From contig OY776378.1 of assembly GCA_963675575.1 (NCBI GenBank), positions 2,914,001 through 2,978,000 of the forward strand: 64,000 bases of DNA, given 5' to 3'. The notes below the pieces were generated by a model, which saw nothing but the letters and a program-made list of their open reading frames with translations, ran no database searches and was not told where the DNA came from. This DNA is from JAGLOK01 sp963675575. GTDB lineage: Bacteria; Bacillota; Clostridia; Christensenellales; UMGS416. Each line of letters starts with the position of its first letter. Position 1 is the stretch's first letter. This document shows positions 54,180-62,856 of this stretch, in pieces. The translations under genes and the position numbers were made by a program.

Positions 54180-54479
54180 TTTTATTACCTCCTATTAGTA
54201 TATTACTTAACTATTTTATCACATAAAGATCTACACTGCATAAATAAAATATGAGCTTTGTGCTTAAACGGCTGAATGGGAATGTGAAGTGGCAGACTTT
54301 TCAACATTTCTTGAAATACAAGCAATTATCAGCTCCTAAATAGGTAGAACAAAACACATGTTATGCGGTTAATAATGATCATGAATATAGAAAAACTATA
54401 TATAAATATGGCACTTTAAGTAGTCATTGGAATTAGTATTTGTCGCACAAGCGATAAAAAGAGAATTTGGTAAATGAAT

Positions 54480-54508
54480 TTGTAATTAGATATTAAACAT
54501 AATATAAT
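54480..54508 (+). promoter_or_regulatory. Promoter of the Y-family polymerase gene
   Basis: -35 TTGTAA (54480-54485), 17-bp spacer, perfect -10 TATAAT (54503-54508), about 50 nt before the start. No clear LexA box was found. The remainder of the gap 54180-54565 has no recognised features. Confidence 0.72.
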
Positions 54509-54565
54509 TTTCTTATAAATAGTATTTATTAGTAGTACTAGTAGTGTAACAAGGACAAAGGGCTC

Positions 54566-55789
54566 ATGGATAGAACAATATTACATTGTGATTTAAATAA
54601 CTTCTTTGCTTCTGTGGAGTGTTTATACCAACCCGAACTAAAGAATGTGCCAATGGCTGTATGTGGAAGTGTTGAAGATCGCCGTGGTATTGTACTAGCG
54701 AAAAACGAAATTGCTAAGGGCTTTGGTATTGTAACTGCTGAAACAGTTTGGCAAGCGCTAAAGAAATGTCCTGATTTAGTGCAGGTACCACCTAATCATG
54801 ATAGATATGACAAATACTCTAAAACTGTCCGTCAGATTTATAATCGTTTTACCGACATGGTCGAGCCTTTTGGCATTGACGAGGCATGGCTTGATGTAAC
54901 AGGAAGTTTAAACCTTTTCGGAAATGGAAGAGAAATTGCAGATAGCATAAGAGAAACAGTCAAGGAAGAGACTGGACTCACTGTATCTGTTGGAGTTTCA
55001 TTCAACAAGATCTTTGCTAAACTAGGAAGCGATTATAAGAAACCTGATGCTACTACTATTATTAGCAGGGAAAATTATAAAAAGATAATTTATCCCCTAG
55101 CTGTTTCAGAACTTCTATATGTAGGTAAGTCTGCAACAGCTTCGCTAAAGAAGATGGGAATAACGACAATTGGTCAGCTGGCCAATTGCGATAAAGTGGT
55201 TATTTCAAATAAACTTGGCAAGATGGGATTAATGATTCATGATTATGCGAACGGTCTTGATGATAGTCCTGTTCAATTTACTCTTGAACAAAGTGAAGCA
55301 AAATCGGTGGGAAAAGGCTTAACATTTAAATATAATCTTGTAGGTATTGATGATATTAAAAAAGGATTATTGCCACTGGCGGATAATGTTGCAACTCGAT
55401 TGAGACATGATGGACTCAAATGCAGTACGGTGCAGGTAACCATTAGAGATCCGCAATTCAAAACAATAACACGTCAGAAGAAACTTGAAGTACCGACACA
55501 TCTATTAGCTGAAATAGTCAGTGTAGCCATTGAAATAATAGAATCAAATTGGCATATGAGGAACCCTATACGAATGCTTACCATCACGGGGACGAATCTT
55601 GTCTCTGAAAACGTTTCTGAACAGCTTAGTTTTGCTAACCCTGAAAAAGATACAAAAAGAGAAAAGTGGGAGAAGGTTGAAAATACTGTGGATAATATCC
55701 GTAGCAGATATGGGTATGAAGTTATCTCGTTAGGTACAATCGCAAATAATGAAATTATAACTGATGATAAAATTATGGATGATGATTGA
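54566..55789 (+). CDS. dinB: DNA polymerase IV (Y-family, DinB/UmuC type)
   Basis: 407 residues. The palm and finger start HCDLNNFFASVECLYQPEL and the catalytic acids in FGIDEAWLDVTG and VGVSFNKIFAKLGSDYKKP are intact, the little-finger domain follows (about 235-345), so it should be an active translesion polymerase. AAGGAC about 9 bp before the ATG. It has its own promoter and terminator. An element-borne copy can assist gap filling or raise mutation; a second damaged Y-family remnant exists at 33567-34121. Confidence 0.95.
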   Translation: MDRTILHCDLNNFFASVECLYQPELKNVPMAVCGSVEDRRGIVLAKNEIAKGFGIVTAETVWQALKKCPDLVQVPPNHDRYDKYSKTVRQIYNRFTDMVEPFGIDEAWLDVTGSLNLFGNGREIADSIRETVKEETGLTVSVGVSFNKIFAKLGSDYKKPDATTIISRENYKKIIYPLAVSELLYVGKSATASLKKMGITTIGQLANCDKVVISNKLGKMGLMIHDYANGLDDSPVQFTLEQSEAKSVGKGLTFKYNLVGIDDIKKGLLPLADNVATRLRHDGLKCSTVQVTIRDPQFKTITRQKKLEVPTHLLAEIVSVAIEIIESNWHMRNPIRMLTITGTNLVSENVSEQLSFANPEKDTKREKWEKVENTVDNIRSRYGYEVISLGTIANNEIITDDKIMDDD

Positions 55790-55869
55790 GTTATAACCAA
55801 ATGCACATAAATCATATGATCAAATATAAATAATAAATCTTGCTAAGTAAGTCCATAATATAATTATTA

Positions 55870-55898
55870 TACCCTGTTTCAATATTGAAAACAGGGTA
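55870..55898 (+). terminator. Terminator between dinB and ssb
   Basis: TACCCTGTTT (55870-55879) pairs perfectly with AAACAGGGTA (55889-55898), followed by T6. Confidence 0.92.
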
Positions 55899-56023
55899 TT
55901 TTTTATGATTAATTAAAAGCCGATAATCCTCTCGTAATCTTTGTAGAGAGCAGGTGATTTTCCATAAGCAAAGCGAGACAAGTGTTGGCTTAAATATAAT
56001 AAAAAGCAAAGGAGTAATGATTT

Positions 56024-56425
56024 ATGAAAGTAAAAGAAATCGGAAATTTAACAACAGAACCAACCTATGGTGAGAAAGGTGACATTAAGTATTGTAACTT
56101 TAACCTTGCCATAAACAACTCATTCAACAGAGATAAACCCGAGTTTGTGAGAGTATCAGTATATGGCAAACAGGCCGAAGATTGCAGCCAATATCTGCAG
56201 CTTGGCTCACAAGTTTGTGTGGAGGGCAATATAAAAGCCAATGCTTTTATTGATAAAGATGGCAACGCACAAGCTAGCCTTAATATCAGTGCTACACAGG
56301 TTCAATTCTTGAACCGAATCAAGGGAAAAGACAAGGGTACGTCCAATATTGATAAGGCAATGGAGAATCATGGAGCGAAATCTTATCAATCAAAAACAAA
56401 TCAGGGGAATCAGTACTCAAGATGA
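56024..56425 (+). CDS. ssb: Single-stranded DNA-binding protein
   Basis: 133 residues. An OB-fold SSB with IGNLTTEPTYG at the start, FNLAINNSF and FVRVSVYGKQAEDC in the middle, and a short tail that ends in GNQYSR, without the usual acidic DDDIPF tip that recruits host repair proteins. AAAGGAG lies about 9 bp before the ATG. It lies next to the candidate oriT, so it probably coats the transferred strand. Confidence 0.9.
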   Translation: MKVKEIGNLTTEPTYGEKGDIKYCNFNLAINNSFNRDKPEFVRVSVYGKQAEDCSQYLQLGSQVCVEGNIKANAFIDKDGNAQASLNISATQVQFLNRIKGKDKGTSNIDKAMENHGAKSYQSKTNQGNQYSR

Positions 56426-56811
56426 GCAGTTGACATGCACATATGGAGCCATAATGACATTCTGGTATGATGTCAGCGTAAAACAAATTCACAAAATAAA
56501 TTAGCCAATAGCGCACACATATGATGTCACTATGACACATACTTATACTGCCACATTTGAATACTAAGCAGAACTAATGATAAAAACACAGTAAACAGCA
56601 ATAACGCCCGGGTCATAGGGTGTGTTTTGTATGCACAAATGTTTTCCTTCTCAGCATGTAAATATATTTGAGAAGTCTTGATACAAATTGGAGAAGTCTA
56701 TTTGGTGTCTTAGCAAGCATGAGGTTTGTCCTGACAAACCTCTCTTGTTAAGGATTTCATCCCTAAGACCTAATTGGATTGCGGTTTTACCGCTTAGAAA
56801 GGAGGCTGCAC
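56426..56811 (+). other. Candidate oriT region upstream of mobC-relaxase
   Basis: This 386-bp gene-free stretch holds a long hairpin: GAGGTTTGTC (56721-56730) pairs perfectly with GACAAACCTC (56733-56742), extended by CTTAGCAAG and CTTGTTAAG outside. Two copies of GAGAAGTCT (from 56673 and 56694, approximately) precede it, and a small hairpin GCGGT/ACCGC (56781-56793) sits just before the mobC ribosome site. Such nested inverted repeats next to mobC are typical of oriT. No nick consensus was recognised with certainty. Confidence 0.55.
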
Positions 56812-57120
56812 TTGAGAACAAGGAAAAACAAGGTCGAATGTTACTTAAATGATACTGAACTCAGGCACTTAAAGAAACAAGTGCGGATAGTTGGCATAAA
56901 TCAATCAGCAGTTATTAGAAAACTAATTATGGGGTTGAATGTTAATCCGAGACCACCTGATGAGCTTCATGAAGTATATTGCCTTGTTGCTAATATCGCA
57001 AATAACATTAACCAAATTGCACATGTAGCCAATGCTACAGGATATCTTCACCATGAACAAATTGATACTGTGGTATTTCTTGCTAAAAAGTGTTGGGAAC
57101 ATATTAAGGAAATCAGGTAA
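56812..57120 (+). CDS. mobC: MobC-like relaxosome accessory protein
   Basis: 102 residues from TTG at 56812, chosen because AAAGGAGG lies 6 bp upstream; the open frame extends further only through the oriT hairpin. The sequence KVECYLNDTELRHLKKQV is the ribbon-helix-helix MobC start and NIANNINQIAHVAN is the conserved C-terminal motif. MobC melts oriT and aids the relaxase. Its TAA overlaps the relaxase ATG (TAATG). Confidence 0.88.
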   Translation: MRTRKNKVECYLNDTELRHLKKQVRIVGINQSAVIRKLIMGLNVNPRPPDELHEVYCLVANIANNINQIAHVANATGYLHHEQIDTVVFLAKKCWEHIKEIR

Positions 57121-58592
57121 TGGCATATACAAAGATTAAACCAATAAGAGCAAGGCTAGATAATTGTCTTAATTATGCTCTTAATGAGAATAAAACAGAA
57201 CTTTCAAATGCATTAAACTATATAGACAATCCCGAAAAGACTACTTCGAATCATATTATTTTTAGAAGTGCTTTGAACTGTTGCCTAGATACTGCCTTTG
57301 AAGATATGAAAGATACAAAGAAAAGGTATTCAAAAGAAAAAGGAGTATTAGGCTATCATATCATTCAAAGTTTTAAACCGGATGAAGTAACTCCGCAAAT
57401 AGCACATAAAATTGGGAAAGATTTTGCACAAAGATTCTTTGGTGATAGATTTGAATCAGTTATTGCTACTCATGTAGACAGACAGCATATCCACAATCAT
57501 ATTGTTTTCAATTCAGTGTCTGTGAAAGACGGTTATAAATACGTCGGTGATTTTAAAAACTATTATGTAAATATAAGAGGGATTTCAGATAAAATTTGCA
57601 GAGAGCATAAGTTATCAATCATTGAACCTGATGTAAATAAAAACACAATTAAATATGCAGAGTGGCTGGCTAGAAAAAAAGGCATAATGACGTGGCAATC
57701 TATCATCCGTATGGATATTGATGATGCAGTAAAACAATCCTTCAATTATGGCAATTTCATAATGCTCATGCAAAACAAAGGTTATGAGATTAAGCAAGAG
57801 AAGTATCTTTCATTAAGACCTTATAGAAAAGACCGGTTTTCACGTACTTATAAACTTGGCGAAGGATATGATGTTTCAACAATTAAAGCGAAAATCCTAG
57901 GAAAAGACCTAAAAAAGGAAATTACAGAATACAAGCAGAACTACCATGAAAAAAGGTCATATTTCATTAAAAGTAAAGCAAAAGGCTTTACTGCCTTATG
58001 CTTACACTACATGTATCTACTGGGGACAGTACAAAACAATCAGGCACCTGAAAAGGTGTCTTTATTATTAAAGGAGGATTTATTAAAATTTGACGATATG
58101 ACAAAAACATTTGAATTTTTACATGATAGGAATTTGCACTCATATGAAGATGTTATCAATTATAAAACAAAGTGCGAGGAAACTGTCCGATTACTCAAGA
58201 AAGATAAAATAAATCACAAAAAAGAACTGGCAGATAAAAGCAAAATATATTCAGCATTGACGGATCATAATATTTACAAAGAAGCACATGCTTTGTTCAA
58301 AGATGGATATTTAAACATGCAAGAGGAGAATAATAAATATTTAGAAGCGAAAAAGGAATTAAAAAAGAATGGAATCAATACGCCAACACAATTAAATGCT
58401 TTACAAAATGAATATAGCCAGCATTTGGAGCGTTCATCGAAATATGATGGAGATACCCGGCATTTTATATATGAAAGCAGAATGTGTGATAAAGCAATTT
58501 CTACTGAAGAACATGTTAAAAAGCAAATGCAGAAAATAAAAAAGCTAGAGGAACATAAAGAAATGAAAAATAGTAAGAACATAAATAGGTGA
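57120..58592 (+). CDS. MOBP-type relaxase (MobA/VirD2-like)
   Basis: 490 residues. The N-terminal relaxase domain (about 1-200) has the HxDxxHIHNHIVFNS metal motif (about 118-132) and an N-terminal candidate tyrosine (Y19 in NYALNE or Y3). The second half (about 260-490) is a Lys-rich coiled coil. It would nick oriT and pilot the strand. It is translationally coupled with MobC. No coupling protein gene is visible, so transfer probably relies on a conjugation apparatus encoded elsewhere. Confidence 0.93.
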   Translation: MAYTKIKPIRARLDNCLNYALNENKTELSNALNYIDNPEKTTSNHIIFRSALNCCLDTAFEDMKDTKKRYSKEKGVLGYHIIQSFKPDEVTPQIAHKIGKDFAQRFFGDRFESVIATHVDRQHIHNHIVFNSVSVKDGYKYVGDFKNYYVNIRGISDKICREHKLSIIEPDVNKNTIKYAEWLARKKGIMTWQSIIRMDIDDAVKQSFNYGNFIMLMQNKGYEIKQEKYLSLRPYRKDRFSRTYKLGEGYDVSTIKAKILGKDLKKEITEYKQNYHEKRSYFIKSKAKGFTALCLHYMYLLGTVQNNQAPEKVSLLLKEDLLKFDDMTKTFEFLHDRNLHSYEDVINYKTKCEETVRLLKKDKINHKKELADKSKIYSALTDHNIYKEAHALFKDGYLNMQEENNKYLEAKKELKKNGINTPTQLNALQNEYSQHLERSSKYDGDTRHFIYESRMCDKAISTEEHVKKQMQKIKKLEEHKEMKNSKNINR

Positions 58593-58849
58593 TTAAATAA
58601 GTATCAATATTTTATGAAAACTTAGAATGGCAGACTATTGTCATCTATATCACCTAAAATTTACAATTGTTGATAATTTAAAGCAGTAGACGTATAATGT
58701 GCTTATAATATATAAATAATATCTTTTAGCAGATAACAAAACATAGCAGTTTGTCAATAATGCAGAGCTCATTATATTCAATAGAATAAAGGTAATATCG
58801 ATAATTGAAGGTTGAGAAAATTTCAAGAGATCTATGAAGGGTTATAGTT

Positions 58850-59653
58850 ATGCAAGATGAAAGCACACAAAAAGAGAGTGAACAAGTTTATGACAAAATG
58901 TTTCAAGAGCAAAAAGCAGAGATAGAAAAACTTATAGAAAAACATAAAAATGAGGTTTTAGAGAACCCGAAATATAAAGAACAGGTGAAATATTCTGAAA
59001 GTATGATTTTTGATTTTATTAATACAATCAGATTATTATCCTTATACTCTGGTAGATATTTAAACTTTTACAAAGATTCTATGTCAATAGAAATTACTGA
59101 TGAGATTATTGAATCATTAGTTGGTATCCTCAACCTAATAAGAGAAGGCATTTATAATAATCCAAAGAGAGAAATCCGATATATGATTGAACTTGTTGCA
59201 AAAATTGTTATGGTGGATGAACTTGCAAAGGGTAAAAAACTTAAAAGTAAAATCACATATCTAAAGAAAAATATAGATAATTCGAGTGTAGATATTATAA
59301 AAGACATCCAATTCCCCTTTGAGGATAAACTGAATAGTGATCTAAAGTCGGAAATAAAAAGTAATTTTAAAAAAATGTGTGCATATGTGCATCCTTCTGA
59401 GAAGCAACTATTGGAGAGATTGAGCAATAAAGATAATAGGAATACTATAGGTTTTGATTCTATAAAGATGTTGAGTGATTTTAACAGAACAATGTTTAGA
59501 AACCTTGATATAATTTTGTTTATGCTATTATATAGTTTCGATAGTTCTCTTTGTAAAGATTTATTAAAAGCTGTTTTAGAAAGCAATGCAAAATGGAAAT
59601 ATAAGCATGGAAAATATACAAAAGCTTATATAAAGCTTCTCAAATTGCTATAA
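58850..59653 (+). CDS. Unknown helical protein next to the TrlF-like gene
   Basis: 267 residues, mostly alpha-helical and Lys-rich: an N-terminal coiled region (MFQEQKAEIEKLIEKHKN) and a C-terminal part with MCAYVHPSEKQLLERL and LDIILFMLLYSFD. The AYVHPS motif recalls HEPN-like or AbiV-type domains but the RxxxH motif is not evident. GAAGGG lies 9 bp before the ATG. It precedes the ATPase gene by 195 bp, so the two may form one defence module. Function unknown. Confidence 0.65.
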   Translation: MQDESTQKESEQVYDKMFQEQKAEIEKLIEKHKNEVLENPKYKEQVKYSESMIFDFINTIRLLSLYSGRYLNFYKDSMSIEITDEIIESLVGILNLIREGIYNNPKREIRYMIELVAKIVMVDELAKGKKLKSKITYLKKNIDNSSVDIIKDIQFPFEDKLNSDLKSEIKSNFKKMCAYVHPSEKQLLERLSNKDNRNTIGFDSIKMLSDFNRTMFRNLDIILFMLLYSFDSSLCKDLLKAVLESNAKWKYKHGKYTKAYIKLLKLL

Positions 59654-59847
59654 AACATAATATAAGGATATAATTGAAGTAGGACTATTATTAGAATATT
59701 ACTAAGCTTTATTTAAAAGCAAGTTTAATTTATTAGTAAAATAGAGAGACTGAGCTATGTATTGTCCGTATAGAATTGAGCTACATAGTTGAATTGTTGA
59801 CTAAGTATAGAAACGGATAACGCAAAAGTGTATTGACGGAGGTTGTT

Positions 59848-62652
59848 ATGCAATGTGAACGAGGATCAGAATGGAGAAGATGGGATTTACACATACACAC
59901 ACCAGATACTACAAAAAATGATCAATATGAGGGTACTACTAGTGACGAAAAATGGAATAAGTTCTATGAGGACATTAATTCATATATCGGTGATGGAGCT
60001 AATGAAAACAAAAATATAGTTACTATCGGTATTACGGATTATCTATCAATTGATAATTATAGGAAAGTGTTGGCGGATAGGAAATTATCAGATATAATTG
60101 AGTTAATATTACCAAATATTGAAATGAGAATGCAACCAATTGCTGCAGATTCTCCAATAAATATACACTTCATTTTTGATCCCACAGTTGCTGATGAACT
60201 GAATAACAGATTTTTCTCACAACTTGACTTCCGGTATGGAGAGACTGTTTTTCATGCCACGAAAGATGACCTTATAAGGCTGGGGAAAACAATCAACAGC
60301 GAACTTGATGAAGTAAGGGCATACAAAAAAGGTGTCAATTCTTTTGTGCCTACGTTTGATGCATTAAAGCAAGTCTTTGAAAAAGATATGCAGCTTAGGA
60401 AGCATGTTATTATTGGTGTATCAAATAGCACTGGTGATGGAGTTAGTGGGGCTGTAAATCATTGTGATTACATTTGTCCAGAAACAGGAGAGCCCCAACT
60501 TGTTGCTGCAAGGCAAGCTATTTATCAATTTTGTGATTGCATATTCTCTGCAACACCGAGTGATATTGATTACTTTTTAGGCAAAGGTACAGATAATCTA
60601 GACATTGTAACTAAGAAATGTGGTTCTCTTAAGCCGTGTATTAAAGGCTGTGACGCCCATAAGAACGATAAAATTTTTGAGCCTAACCTCAATAGATATT
60701 GTTGGATTAAAGCTGATCCAACATTTAATGGTCTTCAGCAATTGGTTTATGAACCATATGAAAGAGTCCGTATTCAGCAGATAAAGCCTGAAGAAAAACC
60801 TGATTATTATGTAATCAATAGTGTTTATATAGACGATAAAAATTTTCAGCCAGAGCCTATTGTCTTCAACGATAAGCTTACATGTATAATTGGGGGAAAG
60901 TCTACTGGGAAATCATTACTATTGCATAATTTAGCCTTGACAATCGACAGTGAGCAAGCTATTAAAAAATGTGAGAAAGCTCATACTAATATAAAAGCGA
61001 TTCCGAGTATAAAAGTGAAGTGGAAAGATGGATTTGAAAACACTATCTCTGATAGTCCAGAAAAGAAAAGAAAGATTATATATATCCCACAAACTTATTT
61101 GAATAGACTAAGTGACGAGAACGAGGAAACATCAGAGATTGATAAAATCATAGAGGACATAGTTTTACTAAATGAAGATGCTAATAAGGCGTTCTCTGAA
61201 AGGTTAACGTGGTTTTCAAGTTATAAGCCATCCCTAGATAAAAAAATATACGATATTATAGCCATTCACAAACAAGTTATTGAAGTCGAAGATGAAAGAA
61301 AGGAACTTGGGACTGATGTAGGCATTAAACGTGAAATAAAAAAAATACGGGATAAAAAAGACAAACTTTCAAAGGAAGCATCTTTGTCAGATACTGATGT
61401 CTCTAGCTATGATGATGCATCAACTTCAATCCGAAAATTGAATTATAAAATTGAAAAACTTAGCCAAGATTATCAATATATCGAGAGTATTGATTCTGTT
61501 TTGACAGGAAATGATTTTTTATTTGACCTTTCTGAAAAAATTAATAAGGAATTTGCTGCAAAAATAGAGATGATCCACAAGGTAGCAGACGAAAGCTGGC
61601 TTCGTGAAAGAATGACCTTGCTGAGTATGATTCAGGTAGATATTGACTCATTTAAGGAAAGAAGAAAGGGACACGAGGCAATTGTGAATTCGCTAAAAGA
61701 TAAAATTGAAAGTAATGATGCTATCAAGGAGCTGACTGAAAGTATTCAATCTGAGCAAGAGAAGCTAGATACACATGTTAGCTTAACTGCTCAATTAACT
61801 GGATTGAATGGGAAACTCAACAATGCATTAGATGAAGTAGTGCAGTCGTGTGGCTTTTACAAAGAAAAACACGAGATGTTTGCATGCTCGATTAACGATA
61901 ATGAAAATTTAAAAAAAGATGATTTAGAATTCACGGTAACTATTCCATTTAGAAGAGATGCGTTCTGTGAGAAAATCAAAATAATGACAGATCAGAGATC
62001 TTTAAAGAGAATAATTGATTTAGATGTTTTGTCCGAAGATTTCTATACCTCAGAAAATATTAAGATGTTTATAAAGTCTATCTTAAAAAATACGGTCATC
62101 TTAAAAAAGGGATTCGATATTGAATCTGCACTGAGAGAAGTTTTAGCCGATTGGTATAATACAGTTTATACAGTAAAAATGGATGGAGATACAATTCAAG
62201 AAATGTCTCCTGGCAAGAAAGCTTTGGTTTTATTAAAATTATTAATTAATCTAGCGGAAAGTAAATGCCCCATACTAGTGGATCAACCTGAAGATGATTT
62301 GGACAATCGTTCTATTTATAATGATCTAATATCCTTCTTGAAAGAAAAAAAGAAGGAGCGTCAGATAATCGTTGTGACTCATAATGCAAATATAGTACTA
62401 GGAGGAGACGCAGAAGAAATTATTGTGGCTAATCAATTCGGTAAGAGTTCGCCGAATAAGCAGTACAAATTCGAGTACCGATCAGGTTCTATTGAAAATA
62501 ATAATCCGAAATATAACAACGATGGTGTTATTGATAGAGGTATTTTAAATTCACGAGGAATTCAGCATCATATTTGCGAAATACTTGAAGGTGGTGAAAA
62601 AGCCTTTTACTTAAGAAAAAACAAATATCATTTTGAAACAGGAAAGAGATAG
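59848..62652 (+). CDS. TrlF-type PHP-domain / SMC-like ATPase
   Basis: 934 residues from the ATG at 59848 (GGAGG 5 bp upstream; the TTG 15 bp earlier is not needed). An N-terminal PHP-type phosphoesterase region with WDLHIHTPDT (about 12-21) and GITDYLS, then an ABC/SMC-like ATPase: Walker A IIGGKSTGKS (about 347-356), a long coiled coil, signature MSPGKKALVLL, Walker B CPILVDQPEDDLD (about 806-818) and VVTHNANIVLGG. This fits the TrlF family, linked to RNA or nucleic-acid cleaving antiphage functions. Its metal-binding histidines are present, so it could be active. Neighbours suggest a defence island. Confidence 0.85.
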   Translation: MQCERGSEWRRWDLHIHTPDTTKNDQYEGTTSDEKWNKFYEDINSYIGDGANENKNIVTIGITDYLSIDNYRKVLADRKLSDIIELILPNIEMRMQPIAADSPINIHFIFDPTVADELNNRFFSQLDFRYGETVFHATKDDLIRLGKTINSELDEVRAYKKGVNSFVPTFDALKQVFEKDMQLRKHVIIGVSNSTGDGVSGAVNHCDYICPETGEPQLVAARQAIYQFCDCIFSATPSDIDYFLGKGTDNLDIVTKKCGSLKPCIKGCDAHKNDKIFEPNLNRYCWIKADPTFNGLQQLVYEPYERVRIQQIKPEEKPDYYVINSVYIDDKNFQPEPIVFNDKLTCIIGGKSTGKSLLLHNLALTIDSEQAIKKCEKAHTNIKAIPSIKVKWKDGFENTISDSPEKKRKIIYIPQTYLNRLSDENEETSEIDKIIEDIVLLNEDANKAFSERLTWFSSYKPSLDKKIYDIIAIHKQVIEVEDERKELGTDVGIKREIKKIRDKKDKLSKEASLSDTDVSSYDDASTSIRKLNYKIEKLSQDYQYIESIDSVLTGNDFLFDLSEKINKEFAAKIEMIHKVADESWLRERMTLLSMIQVDIDSFKERRKGHEAIVNSLKDKIESNDAIKELTESIQSEQEKLDTHVSLTAQLTGLNGKLNNALDEVVQSCGFYKEKHEMFACSINDNENLKKDDLEFTVTIPFRRDAFCEKIKIMTDQRSLKRIIDLDVLSEDFYTSENIKMFIKSILKNTVILKKGFDIESALREVLADWYNTVYTVKMDGDTIQEMSPGKKALVLLKLLINLAESKCPILVDQPEDDLDNRSIYNDLISFLKEKKKERQIIVVTHNANIVLGGDAEEIIVANQFGKSSPNKQYKFEYRSGSIENNNPKYNNDGVIDRGILNSRGIQHHICEILEGGEKAFYLRKNKYHFETGKR

Positions 62653-62856
62653 ATAATATTTTAACCAATCGGAAATATTTATTCAGAGGAATACAACAGT
62701 TTATTTGTATCAGATAAAAAGAAGATTGCTTTTTTATTTGAAGTAGGATTTGTAATGAATAACCTGTAAAAGAGTTAATGAAATAACAAACGACCGAAGC
62801 TGATTAAACTGCAATTTTTAACACGCTATTTCCATATTACAAGGAGGATTCATGTT

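Larger units (their letters stand above)
31216..58592. mobile_element. AT-rich mobilizable/conjugative-type element (no integrase or T4SS visible)
   Basis: Between the ParB gene and the relaxase gene lie partition proteins, an initiator-like HTH protein, surface adhesins, a methylase-helicase giant, TOPRIM primase-like protein, SSB, MobC and relaxase: the accessory set of Tn1549/Clostridial ICE-like elements. Base composition is clearly lower in GC than the left part. Genes for integrase, VirB4 and VirD4 are not seen. True ends (att sites) could not be located, so these limits are only the outermost recognisable element genes; cargo continues to the right edge. Confidence 0.7.

Noticed and set aside
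54252..54341. 30-residue ORF (MSFVLKRLNGNVKWQ...)
   Set aside because: No ribosome site, no promoter alignment and no recognisable pattern.
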